Part shown: positions 37,101-42,400 of the stretch, piece after piece | How the letters are laid out: every line of letters starts with the position of its first letter | Numbering within the stretch: position 1 is the first letter of the stretch | Source of the DNA: Anoplopoma fimbria | Lineage: Eukaryota > Chordata > Actinopteri > Perciformes > Anoplopomatidae | Length of the DNA stretch: 64,000 bases | Assembly (NCBI RefSeq): GCF_027596085.1 | Contig: NC_072450.1 | Location: 30,843,676 to 30,907,675 of the forward strand | Direction: 5' to 3' | Position numbers and translations under genes: made by a program | The notes under the pieces: generated by a model | Databases searched by the model: none | Seen by the model: the letters and a program-made list of their open reading frames with translations, nothing else | Told to the model about the DNA's origin: nothing

Positions 37101-37550
37101 CTGCATCCTCCTGACACCAGTCATGATAACATGTTACGTCATGATGAGTCTACTGATTAACGGACAGGAAACATCTGCTCAACAGGTACCTTAATAATTA
37201 AGCAGGATCATTTGTGGTTATAAAAATGTAATGTTTTGGTTGAGCAGATGTGCAGCTCGGACCAGTTTTTTGTCATTTATCAACCCTAGCCATGGGCAGC
37301 AGCTTTGTACAGAGATCGCATGATGGATTCATTTTCTTTTTTTGAAGATTTCTGCAACAAAGTAGCTATATTTCAAAGACTCTTTCAAATAGTCTCTTGT
37401 TAAGATGTGGAATAAGGCTTACCCTCCGTTGAGACAGCGTCGTAGGGAGTAGGAGGCTCCTCCTCCACAGGTGCGGGAGCACTCACTCCAGGGGCCCCAG
37501 GCATCCCACCCCATTTCCCTGTCTTCATCAGAGCGAGTCGTCCTGGAGGC
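27..37550 (-). CDS. adamtsl3: adamtsl3 (ADAMTS-like protein 3), partial gene, seven internal exons
   Basis: The exons are 37550-37423, 26987-26942, 23096-22860, 8657-8531, 5987-5913, 4937-4780 and 138-27, joined in that order on the minus strand. All introns are GT-AG, and the phases agree at every junction, giving 883 nt or 294 codons without a stop. Domain order is TSP1 repeat 1 ([18 protein letters not shown]), cysteine-rich module, spacer, then the start of TSP1 repeat 2 ([13 protein letters not shown]). No metalloprotease domain precedes TSP1, which fits the ADAMTS-like subfamily: secreted, non-catalytic matrix glycoproteins linked to fibrillin microfibrils. ADAMTSL3 is preferred over ADAMTSL1 because [17 protein letters not shown] and KDTVVQF sit closer to remembered ADAMTSL3 than to ADAMTSL1. 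Signal-peptide exons and the C-terminal two thirds are outside the window. The family is certain; the paralogue is likely. Confidence 0.93.
1269..1332 (-). repeat. SINE fragment, tRNA-derived head only
   Basis: The stretch contains a decayed B-box-like ggatcgtaccc and then gacgacctgctcca and cacagccacc. These line up in the same order with the tRNA-like head of the fuller minus-strand SINE at 12941-13240. It is short and diverged, so the call is tentative. Confidence 0.45.
2090..2141. repeat. Perfect inverted repeat, 22-bp arms with 8-nt loop
   Basis: Arm 2090-2111 is the exact reverse complement of arm 2120-2141; the loop atgcccca is 2112-2119. Pairing stops abruptly outside the arms. It lies within an adamtsl3 intron. 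It could be a foldback-transposon remnant, a cruciform-prone site or a short hairpin RNA precursor; the sequence alone does not decide. Confidence 0.9.
4780..4937 (-). CDS. adamtsl3: adamtsl3 exon f: spacer module, part 2
   Basis: This exon is 158 nt with acceptor tctccctcag and donor GTGAAA, a weaker donor than the others. It reads [19 protein letters not shown], then [16 protein letters not shown] and [24 protein letters not shown] holds an N-glycosylation sequon (NTS). The block DFQRG-(T/S)-(D/E)-RQT followed by GPL-ADFI is the best marker separating ADAMTSL3 from ADAMTSL1. The exon ends at a codon boundary, and the following exon restarts with MRYGG in frame. Confidence 0.95.
4938..5912 (-). 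other. adamtsl3 intron between exons e and f
   Basis: This 975-bp intron is partly occupied by the dispersed repeat at 5556-5830. A poly-T run (about 5878-5891) lies near the exon e donor. Nothing else was recognised. Confidence 0.7.
5556..5830 (+). repeat. Dispersed teleost repeat (family X), forward copy
   Basis: It starts cctcatacaacagtttgta and later contains aggtttaggccaaaag and a ggtttgg-aaaaagatc stretch. The same order recurs at 57245-57500 (cctcatacaacggttcgta, caggcaacaaaacc). Diverged reverse copies lie at about 7960-8110, 9870-10085, 19600-19860, 20760-20830, 42060-42400 and 63110-63215. No coding capacity or clear ends are visible, so the class is unknown. Confidence 0.6.
5913..5987 (-). 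CDS. adamtsl3: adamtsl3 exon e: spacer module, part 1
   Basis: This exon is 75 nt with acceptor tgcctgcag and donor GTGAGT. With the carried base it reads P, then [19 protein letters not shown] and GPDII, corresponding to the first beta strands of the ADAMTS spacer (the G-S-R-x-(L/I)-R-(L/I) pattern). No stop occurs in the phase dictated by exon d, and the exit phase matches exon f. The length suits a small spacer exon. Sequence conservation is weaker here than in the TSP and Cys-rich exons, as expected for this domain. Confidence 0.9.
7497..7745. repeat. Small repeat with related CATCTGG-GGTCA ends
   Basis: The motif gattctgaatgaccgccag (from about 7560) is an approximate inverted match to tctggcggtcatccagaat (from about 7713). 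A third, direct copy ccatctggtggtcagga lies at 7499. Between them is gttacgaatgtaactacgg. The arrangement suggests a foldback or MITE-like dispersed element; its boundaries are uncertain. Confidence 0.45.
7960..8110 (-). repeat. Dispersed repeat family X, reverse degenerate copy
   Basis: It contains gtagttttgtcgcgtaagtaaacctaaa in two pieces, followed by ttgaaaagacatta, gacaccctgtccctgacac and atccaaaagttttgctggagggt. The same ordered blocks occur at 9950-10060 (ttgaaaagacact, acacagtccctgaca, tccaaaactgatgctagagg) and 19745-19845. Confidence 0.5.
8531..8657 (-). CDS. adamtsl3: adamtsl3 exon d: end of cysteine-rich module, start of spacer
   Basis: This exon is 127 nt with acceptor gtgtgcag and donor GTAAGT. 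It reads [32 protein letters not shown] and ALPRLTPEQ. The DNCG-C-GDGSTC block is a hallmark of ADAMTS and ADAMTS-like proteins at the cysteine-rich/spacer boundary. GCDRQL favours ADAMTSL3. A second AG lies three bases downstream of the chosen acceptor, so the exon could start one codon later, dropping the leading Glu; the frame is unaffected. It ends one base into a codon. Confidence 0.95.
8797..9000 (+). repeat. Dispersed teleost repeat of the ATTAATCGATTAAT type
   Basis: It begins with diverged gattaattgaatatcagtc and gattgacagaaaac, then tttccagcctctccaatgtt and tgtaaaccaaatcg. This order matches a very abundant fish interspersed repeat that I recognise from memory. It is decayed and non-coding. 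Confidence 0.5.
9001..9315 (+). repeat. Dispersed teleost repeat (ATGGATTGCC type)
   Basis: The ordered blocks gtgaaatgtcacca, ttttagatggattgccc, tttggtgatccctttcc and gcgctaattagctaa match a common fish interspersed repeat rich in 'ggatggattgccatgaaat' and 'gtgctaattagcaaa' phrases. It is old and non-coding, and its borders are approximate. Confidence 0.55.
9870..10085 (-). repeat. Dispersed repeat family X, reverse copy
   Basis: The blocks agtcacgtgggtca, aagtagttttgttgtctga, acctaacttcatttgaagac, cacacagtccctgaca and gctagaggggtaccta correspond to those at 19640-19860 and 42220-42390. The three copies differ by many substitutions, suggesting an old family. Confidence 0.55.
11270..11445 (-). 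repeat. SINE fragment with tRNA-like end (minus strand)
   Basis: The plus strand reads gacatgcaacaaaggtcact, tggactcaaaccaggggcat and gtaagaccctcccaccg. On the minus strand this gives a decayed B box (ggtttgagtcc). It resembles a common teleost SINE whose tRNA part reads 'caacaaaggtcc..gaatcgaaccgggga' on the opposite strand. There is no intact A box. Confidence 0.5.
11560..11670 (+). repeat. Older SINE fragment interrupted by the next SINE
   Basis: The phrases ttcccttgagcaaggcaccg and aacccctaactgctta are standard in the body of teleost tRNA-SINEs. The fragment lacks both head and tail and abuts the fuller SINE at 11673, suggesting nested insertion. Confidence 0.55.
11673..11962 (+). repeat. 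tRNA-derived SINE, near full length
   Basis: The tRNA-like head holds an A-box region (tggcgtagtggagagag, about 11682) and a good B box (ggttcgatacc, about 11723-11733). The body has ccttgggcaagacacttaac. The tail is ctttggataaaagcgtctgc followed by taaatgactgtaatgtaatg, typical of teleost SINEs that share an LINE 3' tail. Transcription would be by RNA polymerase III from the internal promoter. It is one of the best preserved SINEs here. Confidence 0.8.
12361..12480 (-). repeat. LINE or SINE 3'-end fragment, minus strand
   Basis: The repeat (aagat)n tail at 12366-12383 precedes aataatcctttattagtccc, gcagcggggaaatttgcag and gattacagcagca. On the minus strand this ends gggactaataaagg, the same type of tail as the Rex-like LINE ends at 28121-28313 and 52683-52862 but a different subfamily. 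Confidence 0.55.
12687..12720. repeat. Perfect inverted repeat, 14-bp arms
   Basis: Arm ttacctttcaaaaa (12687-12700) pairs exactly with tttttgaaaggtaa (12707-12720) around a six-base loop. It is short and AT-rich; no known function. Confidence 0.85.
12941..13240 (-). repeat. tRNA-derived SINE, near full length (minus strand)
   Basis: On the minus strand it begins with an A-box region (tggctcagtggtaaagcagg) and a B box (cggttcgatcccc). The body has gtccttgggcaagaaactta, and the 3' end reads agcgctttac-like sequence ending near the phrase cagtccattt. Truncated relatives on the plus strand of the same motif set are at 41935-42046 and 60492-60602. Confidence 0.75.
13585..14165 (+). repeat. Dispersed teleost repeat split in two parts
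   Basis: The first part (13600-13665) reads gctacatctcagaggtaaat and attgtactttttactccac; the second (13995-14165) reads cctttacttttagtacttta, agtacattttgctgataat and aaaggatctgaatactttt. Both halves belong to a very common fish repeat. The 13670-13990 sequence between them may be unrelated insertion or unusual body. The reverse complement of the first part is the unit of the minisatellite that follows. Confidence 0.6.
14400..14790. repeat. Minisatellite, about 11 copies of a 31-38 bp unit
   Basis: The word gtacaatatt recurs about 11 times at 31- to 38-bp spacing. The consensus unit is gtggagtaaaaagtacaata followed by tttgactctgagatgt. Two versions alternate: one with 'aacctctgatatag' or 'tacctctgatatag' and one with 'gactctgagatgt'. 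Middle copies are homogenised and edge copies diverged, as usual in tandem arrays. Long minus-strand open frames across it only reflect the repeat and are not genes. Confidence 0.9.
15497..15532. repeat. Near-perfect inverted repeat, 17-bp arms
   Basis: Arm 15497-15513 (atcatttacataacaga) and arm 15516-15532 (tctgttatgtgaatgat) pair at 16 of 17 positions around a two-base loop; the exception would be a G-U pair in RNA. Confidence 0.8.
16125..16357 (-). mobile_element. Tc1/mariner-type MITE, copy 1 (233 bp)
   Basis: The element is bounded by TA dinucleotides (16123-16124 and 16358-16359), the Tc1/mariner target-site signature. Its terminal inverted repeats are about 39 bp, starting CAGTA-CAGTCAAAAGTTT. 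It encodes nothing and must be mobilised in trans. It is 233 bp, the same length as copy 2 at 24399-24631, which is in the opposite orientation; by eye the two differ at only four positions after reverse complementing. Strand is assigned relative to copy 2. Confidence 0.92.
17090..17595 (+). mobile_element. L2-type LINE 3'-untranslated tail
   Basis: It starts at the equivalent of the end of ORF2 (aatcgttgtggtacctggac) and runs through tcattctgtacac, ccatcctgggagaaggatcc, cataggtttcttcc and ttttgggctatacaaattg. It ends in a (ttgaa)n microsatellite tail. The same order occurs at 46480-46966 and, more diverged, at 57700-58015. It is 5' truncated, as usual for LINE copies made by target-primed reverse transcription. 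Confidence 0.85.
17975..18130 (+). repeat. Diverged repeat related to family X
   Basis: The phrases gtttctgctcgttacatgca, tgtgtctttcaaaaaa, gttcacaggaaac and taggtttacttagtctt parallel ttccgcttgttacatgcata, cttttcaaaaaatg, ttcacaggaaac and ttagttaggtt at 57340-57435. Confidence 0.5.
19600..19860 (-). repeat. Dispersed repeat family X, reverse copy
   Basis: The ordered blocks aggactttcgtccaggagg, gtcaaaccagactcttccct, aaacctaagtggtttcttgc and ggctagaggggtacgtagag align with 42135-42400 (gactttcgtctgagagg, accaggctctttccctaaac). It is non-coding. Confidence 0.6.
22860..23096 (-). CDS. adamtsl3: adamtsl3 exon c: cysteine-rich module
   Basis: This exon of 237 nt (79 codons) is flanked by ttctcttcag and GTAACG. 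It starts [19 protein letters not shown], continues through [19 protein letters not shown], and ends [21 protein letters not shown] minus its last residues at the donor; this is the ADAMTS-type cysteine-rich domain. Key features are the paired cysteines in APCALRC, the VLDGTRC turn and the CISGVC end. The exon is phase 0 on both sides, so skipping it would keep the frame while removing the whole module. The flanking introns carry the inverted MITE pair at 16125-16357 and 24399-24631. Confidence 0.96.
23097..26941 (-). other. adamtsl3 intron between exons b and c
   Basis: This 3.8-kb intron contains the second MITE copy (24399-24631) and a short aacgct repeat at about 23748-23766. Stretches 23097-24398 and 24632-26941 show nothing else recognisable. 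Confidence 0.65.
24399..24631 (+). mobile_element. Tc1/mariner-type MITE, copy 2 (233 bp)
   Basis: The ends are CAGTACCAGTCAAAAGTTT and its inverse. The right flank is TA (24632-24633); the left flank reads TG, so one duplicated base has mutated. It is inverted relative to copy 1 and about 98% identical by hand count (differences near the left tip, in the poly-T/A tract and in the centre). It lies in the intron just upstream, in gene sense, of the cysteine-rich exon. Confidence 0.92.
26942..26987 (-). CDS. adamtsl3: adamtsl3 exon b: end of first TSP type-1 repeat
   Basis: This micro-exon of 46 nt has acceptor ctttgcag and donor GTGAGT. Its first base completes the split glycine codon of exon a, and it then reads [15 protein letters not shown], the C-terminal half of TSP repeat 1. 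Human ADAMTSL3 has the close equivalent NCEGQNIRYKTCSN. It is much too short to be found as an open reading frame; the call rests on phase continuity, splice sites and conserved cysteines. It ends exactly at a codon boundary. Confidence 0.93.
27867..27930. repeat. Microsatellite (AC)32
   Basis: Uninterrupted AC dinucleotides run for about 64 bp. Length polymorphism is expected, so it is a usable marker. Confidence 0.97.
28058..28120. repeat. Microsatellite (CA)20 with interrupted extension
   Basis: A pure CA run covers 28058-28097, then continues to 28120 with two AG interruptions. It lies 127 bp from the preceding AC array and in the same orientation. Confidence 0.96.
28121..28313 (+). mobile_element. 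Rex-like LINE 3' end
   Basis: It begins cccactgccatcagactgta then caacaacag, which reads like the usual C-terminal LP-A-I/S-RLYN motif of CR1/Rex-type reverse transcriptases. It ends cccccatggggatcaataaa with a (taa)n tail. The reverse complement of 52683-52862 carries the same phrases (ctgtttctgt, gagctgctgc, acacccgaat, catggggatcaataaagg), so both belong to one subfamily. Confidence 0.75.
30818..30855. repeat. Perfect inverted repeat, 17-bp arms
   Basis: Arm 30818-30834 (taacactaacgttagct) is the exact reverse complement of 30839-30855; the loop is agta. The aacgttagc word is itself palindromic and common in fish repeats, so chance arrangement is possible. Confidence 0.85.
31463..32186 (-). 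pseudogene. Broken coiled-coil coding segment, identity unknown
   Basis: A minus-strand frame at 32073-31463 reads a strongly charged coiled coil: [54 protein letters not shown], then a lysine/glutamate-rich stretch and EEAAGCSAQ. Upstream, in another frame, 32186-32030 reads [20 protein letters not shown] and [20 protein letters not shown], so one frameshift lies near 32030-32060. The module EKAWQA-x-x-KALE-KF is present twice, about 350 nt apart, with clear DNA similarity, showing an internal duplication. A donor-like CAG/GTAGGA follows at 31507. It may be an exon or retro-copy of a coiled-coil gene. I cannot name the family, and the long plus-strand frames here are its shadow. Confidence 0.5.
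35289..35430 (+). repeat. Dispersed teleost repeat (CCTGTACTACGAAG type)
   Basis: The opening aggcctgtactacgaag, then acaaacccagggtgtctttt and atcaacccagggattctcaa, matches a common fish interspersed repeat starting with that phrase. Its right border is unclear. Confidence 0.5.
35530..35770 (+). pseudogene. LINE reverse-transcriptase C-terminal remnant
   Basis: The plus-strand frame from about 35574 reads [20 protein letters not shown], then [20 protein letters not shown] and a stop at 35765. This fits the region downstream of the RT catalytic domain in Rex/CR1-type LINEs (WYGNCT-x-x-DRKALQ-V-x-TAQ-ITG). No RT core motifs precede it, so it is a short dead fragment. Confidence 0.7.
35914..36652. 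mobile_element. Probable MITE with TTAACCC termini
   Basis: The left end tttaacccccagaaacc and the right end, read in reverse as tatcaaccctctgaacccc, are imperfect inverted repeats about 740 bp apart. The interior is non-coding and AT-rich. Similar TTAACCC-CTGAACCC ends occur on abundant fish MITEs. The target duplication is not clean, so the class is tentative. Confidence 0.45.
37423..37550 (-). CDS. adamtsl3: adamtsl3 exon a: linker and first TSP type-1 repeat
   Basis: This 128-nt exon has a polypyrimidine-rich acceptor (ccttgtag) before 37550 and the donor GTAAGC after 37423. It reads an acidic linker ([11 protein letters not shown]), then [17 protein letters not shown] and [11 protein letters not shown]. 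The overlapping W-x-x-W motifs are the usual C-mannosylation context of TSP1 repeats. CSRTCG fits the O-fucosylation consensus C-x-x-S/T-C-G, which in this family is needed for secretion. The exon ends two bases into a codon, and the next exon supplies the third. Because it opens at an acceptor, at least one upstream exon must carry the signal peptide. Confidence 0.95.
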
Positions 37551-40500
37551 CTACAAGGGACAAAAACCAACACCGAGACCACACATATCAGTCAGGTTAG
37601 ATATTCACATGCTTTCACACCAAGCATGTTCTGACAAGTTTAAATGAACTCTGACTGCATCACATTTCCACAACAATTACAGTACTGAAAATTCTGAAAA
37701 CAGCTTTCTTAAGTTTCTTAACTTCTGGATCTGGTATGCACTGCTGTTGTCAAGGTGAAGGAGTAATTAAGTTTGCCGTCTGTCGTTCTACACTATAGTG
37801 TACATTTTGAATATGTCCATTCTGCCCAAACGTGGGTGGTTGATCCCTTTATTCACTTAGCAAAAGCTCAAAAAATGTAACTTGCTGGCATTGTTCATCT
37901 AACTGCCTGCATAGCACGGAGCTCTTCAGTCAAATATGGTATTGATCAATATTGTGTTGATTATAGATGTATGTTATTTGTAACAAGCCTCTAAAAGAAG
38001 ACCTGCATGTCCACACATCCCTAAATTATTAATATTTTTACATAGAGGCTACAAGTCTTTACAGTGTAAAGGAGCCTCTCCAACACTCTCTCATCCTGAA
38101 TAACATGGCTATTTAAAAAAAAAAACCCAACAACAACATGTAAACAGTAAACATGGCCAAAACATGGATACCGCCTGAGTATATCTTTATTGATTGTATA
38201 ATACATTTTGATTAAACAGACAGCTGTGCAGACAGGGTTAAAATGTGGTATGTTATAATTAGGAGCATGGGAGGTTTTAAAAATGATCCAATCAAATTTG
38301 ATTTGAAAGTTTTTGTTCTAGGACATAGCACACCAATGTGCTTTTCAAGGGTTCTCCTGGGTATACAATATGTTTCTGCATTACTCACACCATATATTTT
38401 TGCAATTCATTCCGTGTCACAATGTGAGTCTAAATGTATGTACATTTAGAGTGCGTATGTGTTTGCCTCAGTGAATAGATGTGGATGTGTTTTGCACTGT
38501 CAACACAATATTTATGTTACTTTATTTTTCATATATACACTGTCTCCTCCAAAATGAATGTAAAGGGTTCGGAAAAGGTAAAACAATAAAAAAGTGGATA
38601 CAAAAAGCTTAAAAGTGTTAAAACATACTGTACTGGATGATCTGTAACGAACACATCAAGTCAAAAAGTCTTACCAAATTAAAGCCATACTTCAAGATTT
38701 AAAATCCTAACGCTGAATGATCAAACCATCTTGGTATTTTGTATAGCTACAGTATAGATTCAGTGTTGGCCCATTGGAACAAAGATTTAAGGAGTCCAGC
38801 AGTGAGCCTCAGGCCTCACTCAGCTCAGTGGTGGGCTGCTGAAACCCTGAAGAGAACCACGACTGTACCCTCCATGGCCACTGAACCGCAGCATAACCTC
38901 ACAGTCCTGTGAAACACTCGGATCTGTTTAAGGCGAGTGTCCCACCGAGCTGCCACAGCACAGCCTTCACGCATCTCACCCGACCGTTCTCCTTCCCTAT
39001 CTGCTGTGTACAGTGACGGAGAGAGATATTTTGATGCAGAGAGGGAGAGATGGAAAGAGAGAGGGTTTTCCTGGCTGAGTGTCACAGAAAATAGGAAAAT
39101 TGGCTTCCCTTGGGTCAGTGATGTCACCGCAGAACCTGCAGTGCCAAAGAAAGAGGAATCTCATACCAGGGATGCAAGTGTGTGTGTGTGTGTGTGCGTG
39201 TTTAGTAAGAGGAATAGTGAAGCACAATAAAGTATTTATGGAAAATAAGTCAGAGAACCACTGTACTGAGCTTTCTAAAGTGCTTTTAAATTGTGCCCTT
39301 CAACCTGTGCGTCTTCGGACCAGTAGTCAAAACACATTTGTACAATTCAGAAAACTGTTTTTCCTGGAGAAGTGGTAGCACAGGCCCTTTACCAAAACCT
39401 TCCCCGCCATGTCAGTGAAACACAAAGCACAGGAACTAACTCTAATTCCTCTGACAATGTTATTTATGCCTGGTCAACCAGAATTAACATTTCTGACATG
39501 CCTCCACAGGTTCCATTTCACCCTGCCTCCCAGGCCTGGATCGCTGGCTGACCTTGGAGCTGGCAGAGCGTAACACTTCCCAGTCTTCAACCATCTTATG
39601 TCTTGCCCCCATAGATGGGATCAATTTGTGTGTATTGGACTGTTGTACTGCGCTGGAACTCGGAATTCTCCCTCTTTCCTTTCGCTGCTGCATCCAAAGA
39701 GACAGACTGATCCGCTAGAGAGGAATTAGACACGTTAGCACTCCGCTAATAGGATAAAACCACCTTTTGTTGTCAGGCTCAGCCGGCTAACAGCCATCAC
39801 AGACCTCCAACAGTAATAACATAGGCATGAGGGGAATCTGTCCAGCCAAGGCTTTTTTTCTGGCCTGACTGGCCTGTTGTGTTAGCTCTGTTTAGTTCAG
39901 TATCAGCAATCTGTGTCCACTGAAAACCAAGATGAGCTACACATGTACAGTATATTTCTCAATTTAACATAATTAGGACTCAACATGGCAATAAGATAAG
40001 AGAGTTTTGTTGGTACTACTTTCTAATAGGACACCAAACCAAATGGCTTATTAGAAATTGAGAAAATCTTCATTAGAAGGGTTCCTAACCTGTTATTGTC
40101 ACTCCCAGGGGTAGCAAGATGAATTAAGAGGTATGTGATATGATTTAAGTTGAAAAAAGACAACGGAATTCTGCTACAGAATTATATGACTGGATTATTT
40201 AACTTTAATTACTGGAGCATGACAAAATAGCACAGGGGAGTAGGGTAAACAAAATAACAAATTGATATCAAACCTCTCAAATAACTACTTACTTTAAGAT
40301 TTCTTTTTTTTCGTAATATACATTTTCTGAAATTGTATATTTAAATATATAAAATGGCAATGTGTTTGCCTGATGTGTCACCACCTAATTTCATACTTAA
40401 TTTGTTATGATCCACAAAATTTAGGCACTATATGAGATAAACAATAATTCTCGTTTTTGTTATCTTTGCCGTCATCTTGACTGTACGGGGAGCCAGGAGG

Positions 40501-41934
40501 GACAATTGAGTGAGATTCAATTATTTTCTGTTTGGGAGGTAAAAGTGAGACACAGCTGGCAGAGGAGATATATTAGGGCACCTTTCTAGTTTATAATTCC
40601 TTTACAACTTATAAAATCAACATTTAATTTAGTGTCTTCAATTTAACAGTCAGACATTTGGTAAAGTTAAACAAATTTCTGGATTCAAACTAACATGCTC
40701 CTTCAGCATGTTTTGTACTGATCACTATGTTTTGATGATCGAACTGGACCACATGAGCTAACACTGCTGCTATTAACTTAATATAAAGTGCTACAGATGG
40801 GTACAGTGAGAGATGGTTATATTAAATATGTAATTGAATGAATGTGGATTTGTTGAGAATGCAACCTTGTAATTGTTTTCTTTTCTCTGACTTGTCAGCC
40901 ACTCTGGTGAATCCATCAGTAATTTATTGATCCATTCAGTCATCCCTTCATTTATTGAATCAATGATTTATTTATTGATTCTTTTGTAACTTTTTTCCCT
41001 CCAAAAAATCCAAAATTGCATCATGGATTTTTGCTCTTTGTCTGAGAATCATAAAACATGTACAAGTGCAAATCCTATTAGGTTGCTTCACACTTGATCT
41101 CCTGCAGTTTCAGAGCTAGTAAACAGACTTGCATCATTTTGTTCGGTAGTGGAAGCTCAACACAAGTGAAAACAGCCAGCAGCATTAATCTCAGTTTGTG
41201 TACTGATATGGGAGCGTGTCTGATGGGATTAGAAAAAAAAAAAACTGCCTGCCTCCTTATGTGTATGTCTGTGCTGAATGCAGGATACAGTCTACTAGTT
41301 ATGAAGTATGTTTAATGTATGCTACACTGGCTTACTTCACTGTATGGGGTTGCTATGCCTATCTTGATACAGTCTTGATCCATAGAGAGTGCAAATGATC
41401 ATACAACCAATGTACAAAGAAGGTTTATTTATCCAAAGCCTGCGGCAGGAGTCTGCAATCCAACTATGTCTGCAAGAAAGTTCATATGAAACTAATCCTC
41501 ACTAGCGAGTGGCAACATTTACTTACAAATAGAACTCAGGAACAGGTTCATGGCAAAATGAGAAAGTGCACGCCCATTTCCATCCCGTTTTCTACTTGTA
41601 GTTTGTGTTAGGTTTTAGAGTACCACAAACCATGGATGTATCTTTTTCCAAACAAATGCATGCAGTACAGTTTTTTCTACAGTTCCAAGCAGCTATTTGT
41701 TTCCATTCATTTTTGGATAAAATCACCATATCATAACACATTATAAGGTCTCCCCCATCTCTGGCTTTTCACCCTTTAAAAGTGGCCATTCGCAAAAACT
41801 AACTAATATGATTTCCAAAAACTTGAATAATAAAAAATAAGTCTGCGGTAGTTGTCAAAGTTATTGTACAAAATAACAGATTATAATCCTTTTATACCAA
41901 TCTCTGCTTAAATTACATCATGCCAACCCATTCT

Positions 41935-42046
41935 CACTCCCAATGGTAAATGGAATGTACTTGTGAAGCGCTTTTCTAGACTTCCAACCACTCAAAGCTC
42001 ACCCATTCACACCCGTTCATAGACTGATGACAGGGGCTACCATGTA
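41935..42046 (-). repeat. SINE fragment, 3' half
   Basis: The phrases aatggtaaatggaatgtact, gcgcttttctagacttccaa and ccattcacacccgttcatag match the non-tRNA half of the SINE at 12941-13240. The tRNA head is missing. Confidence 0.65.
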
Positions 42047-42059
42047 AACACATCAACAT

Positions 42060-42400
42060 CCTCATTACGACTGACGTACTATAAAGTGTCAGAGAGTCCA
42101 CACCGAACAGGTGGAAGGGTAGGCGGATGGGTCAAACAGGACTTTCGTCTGAGAGGCCGCTGTTAGTAAACCTTCCAAAACTAAAAGGAATCATTGACAT
42201 TTTGATAAATGTCAGTCGTTTGTCACGTGAGTCAAGTTAACCAAGTCAACCAGGCTCTTTCCCTAAACCTAAATGCTTTCGATGCCTAATCCTAAAAGTT
42301 CATTTAAAAAAATACACAATACATGTAACGAGCGTGTTGACAAGTCCAAAACTGACAGGATGTTACCCGCAGCGTCATATTTCACGCATTGGGGTGAGAA
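42060..42400 (-). repeat. Dispersed repeat family X, reverse copy
   Basis: The blocks actataaagtgtcagagag, ggactttcgtctgagagg, caaccaggctctttccct and aaacctaaatgctttcg align in order with 19570-19740. It directly follows the SINE fragment. Confidence 0.6.

Larger units (their letters stand above)
26988..37422 (-). other. adamtsl3 intron between exons a and b (10.4 kb)
   Basis: It holds two AC microsatellites and a LINE tail at 27.9-28.3 kb, a broken coiled-coil coding segment at 31.5-32.2 kb, and repeat remnants at 35.3-36.7 kb. Stretches 28314-30817, 32210-35288 and 36653-37422 show no recognisable feature beyond short unsupported frames and a poly-T run at 36729-36749. Confidence 0.65.
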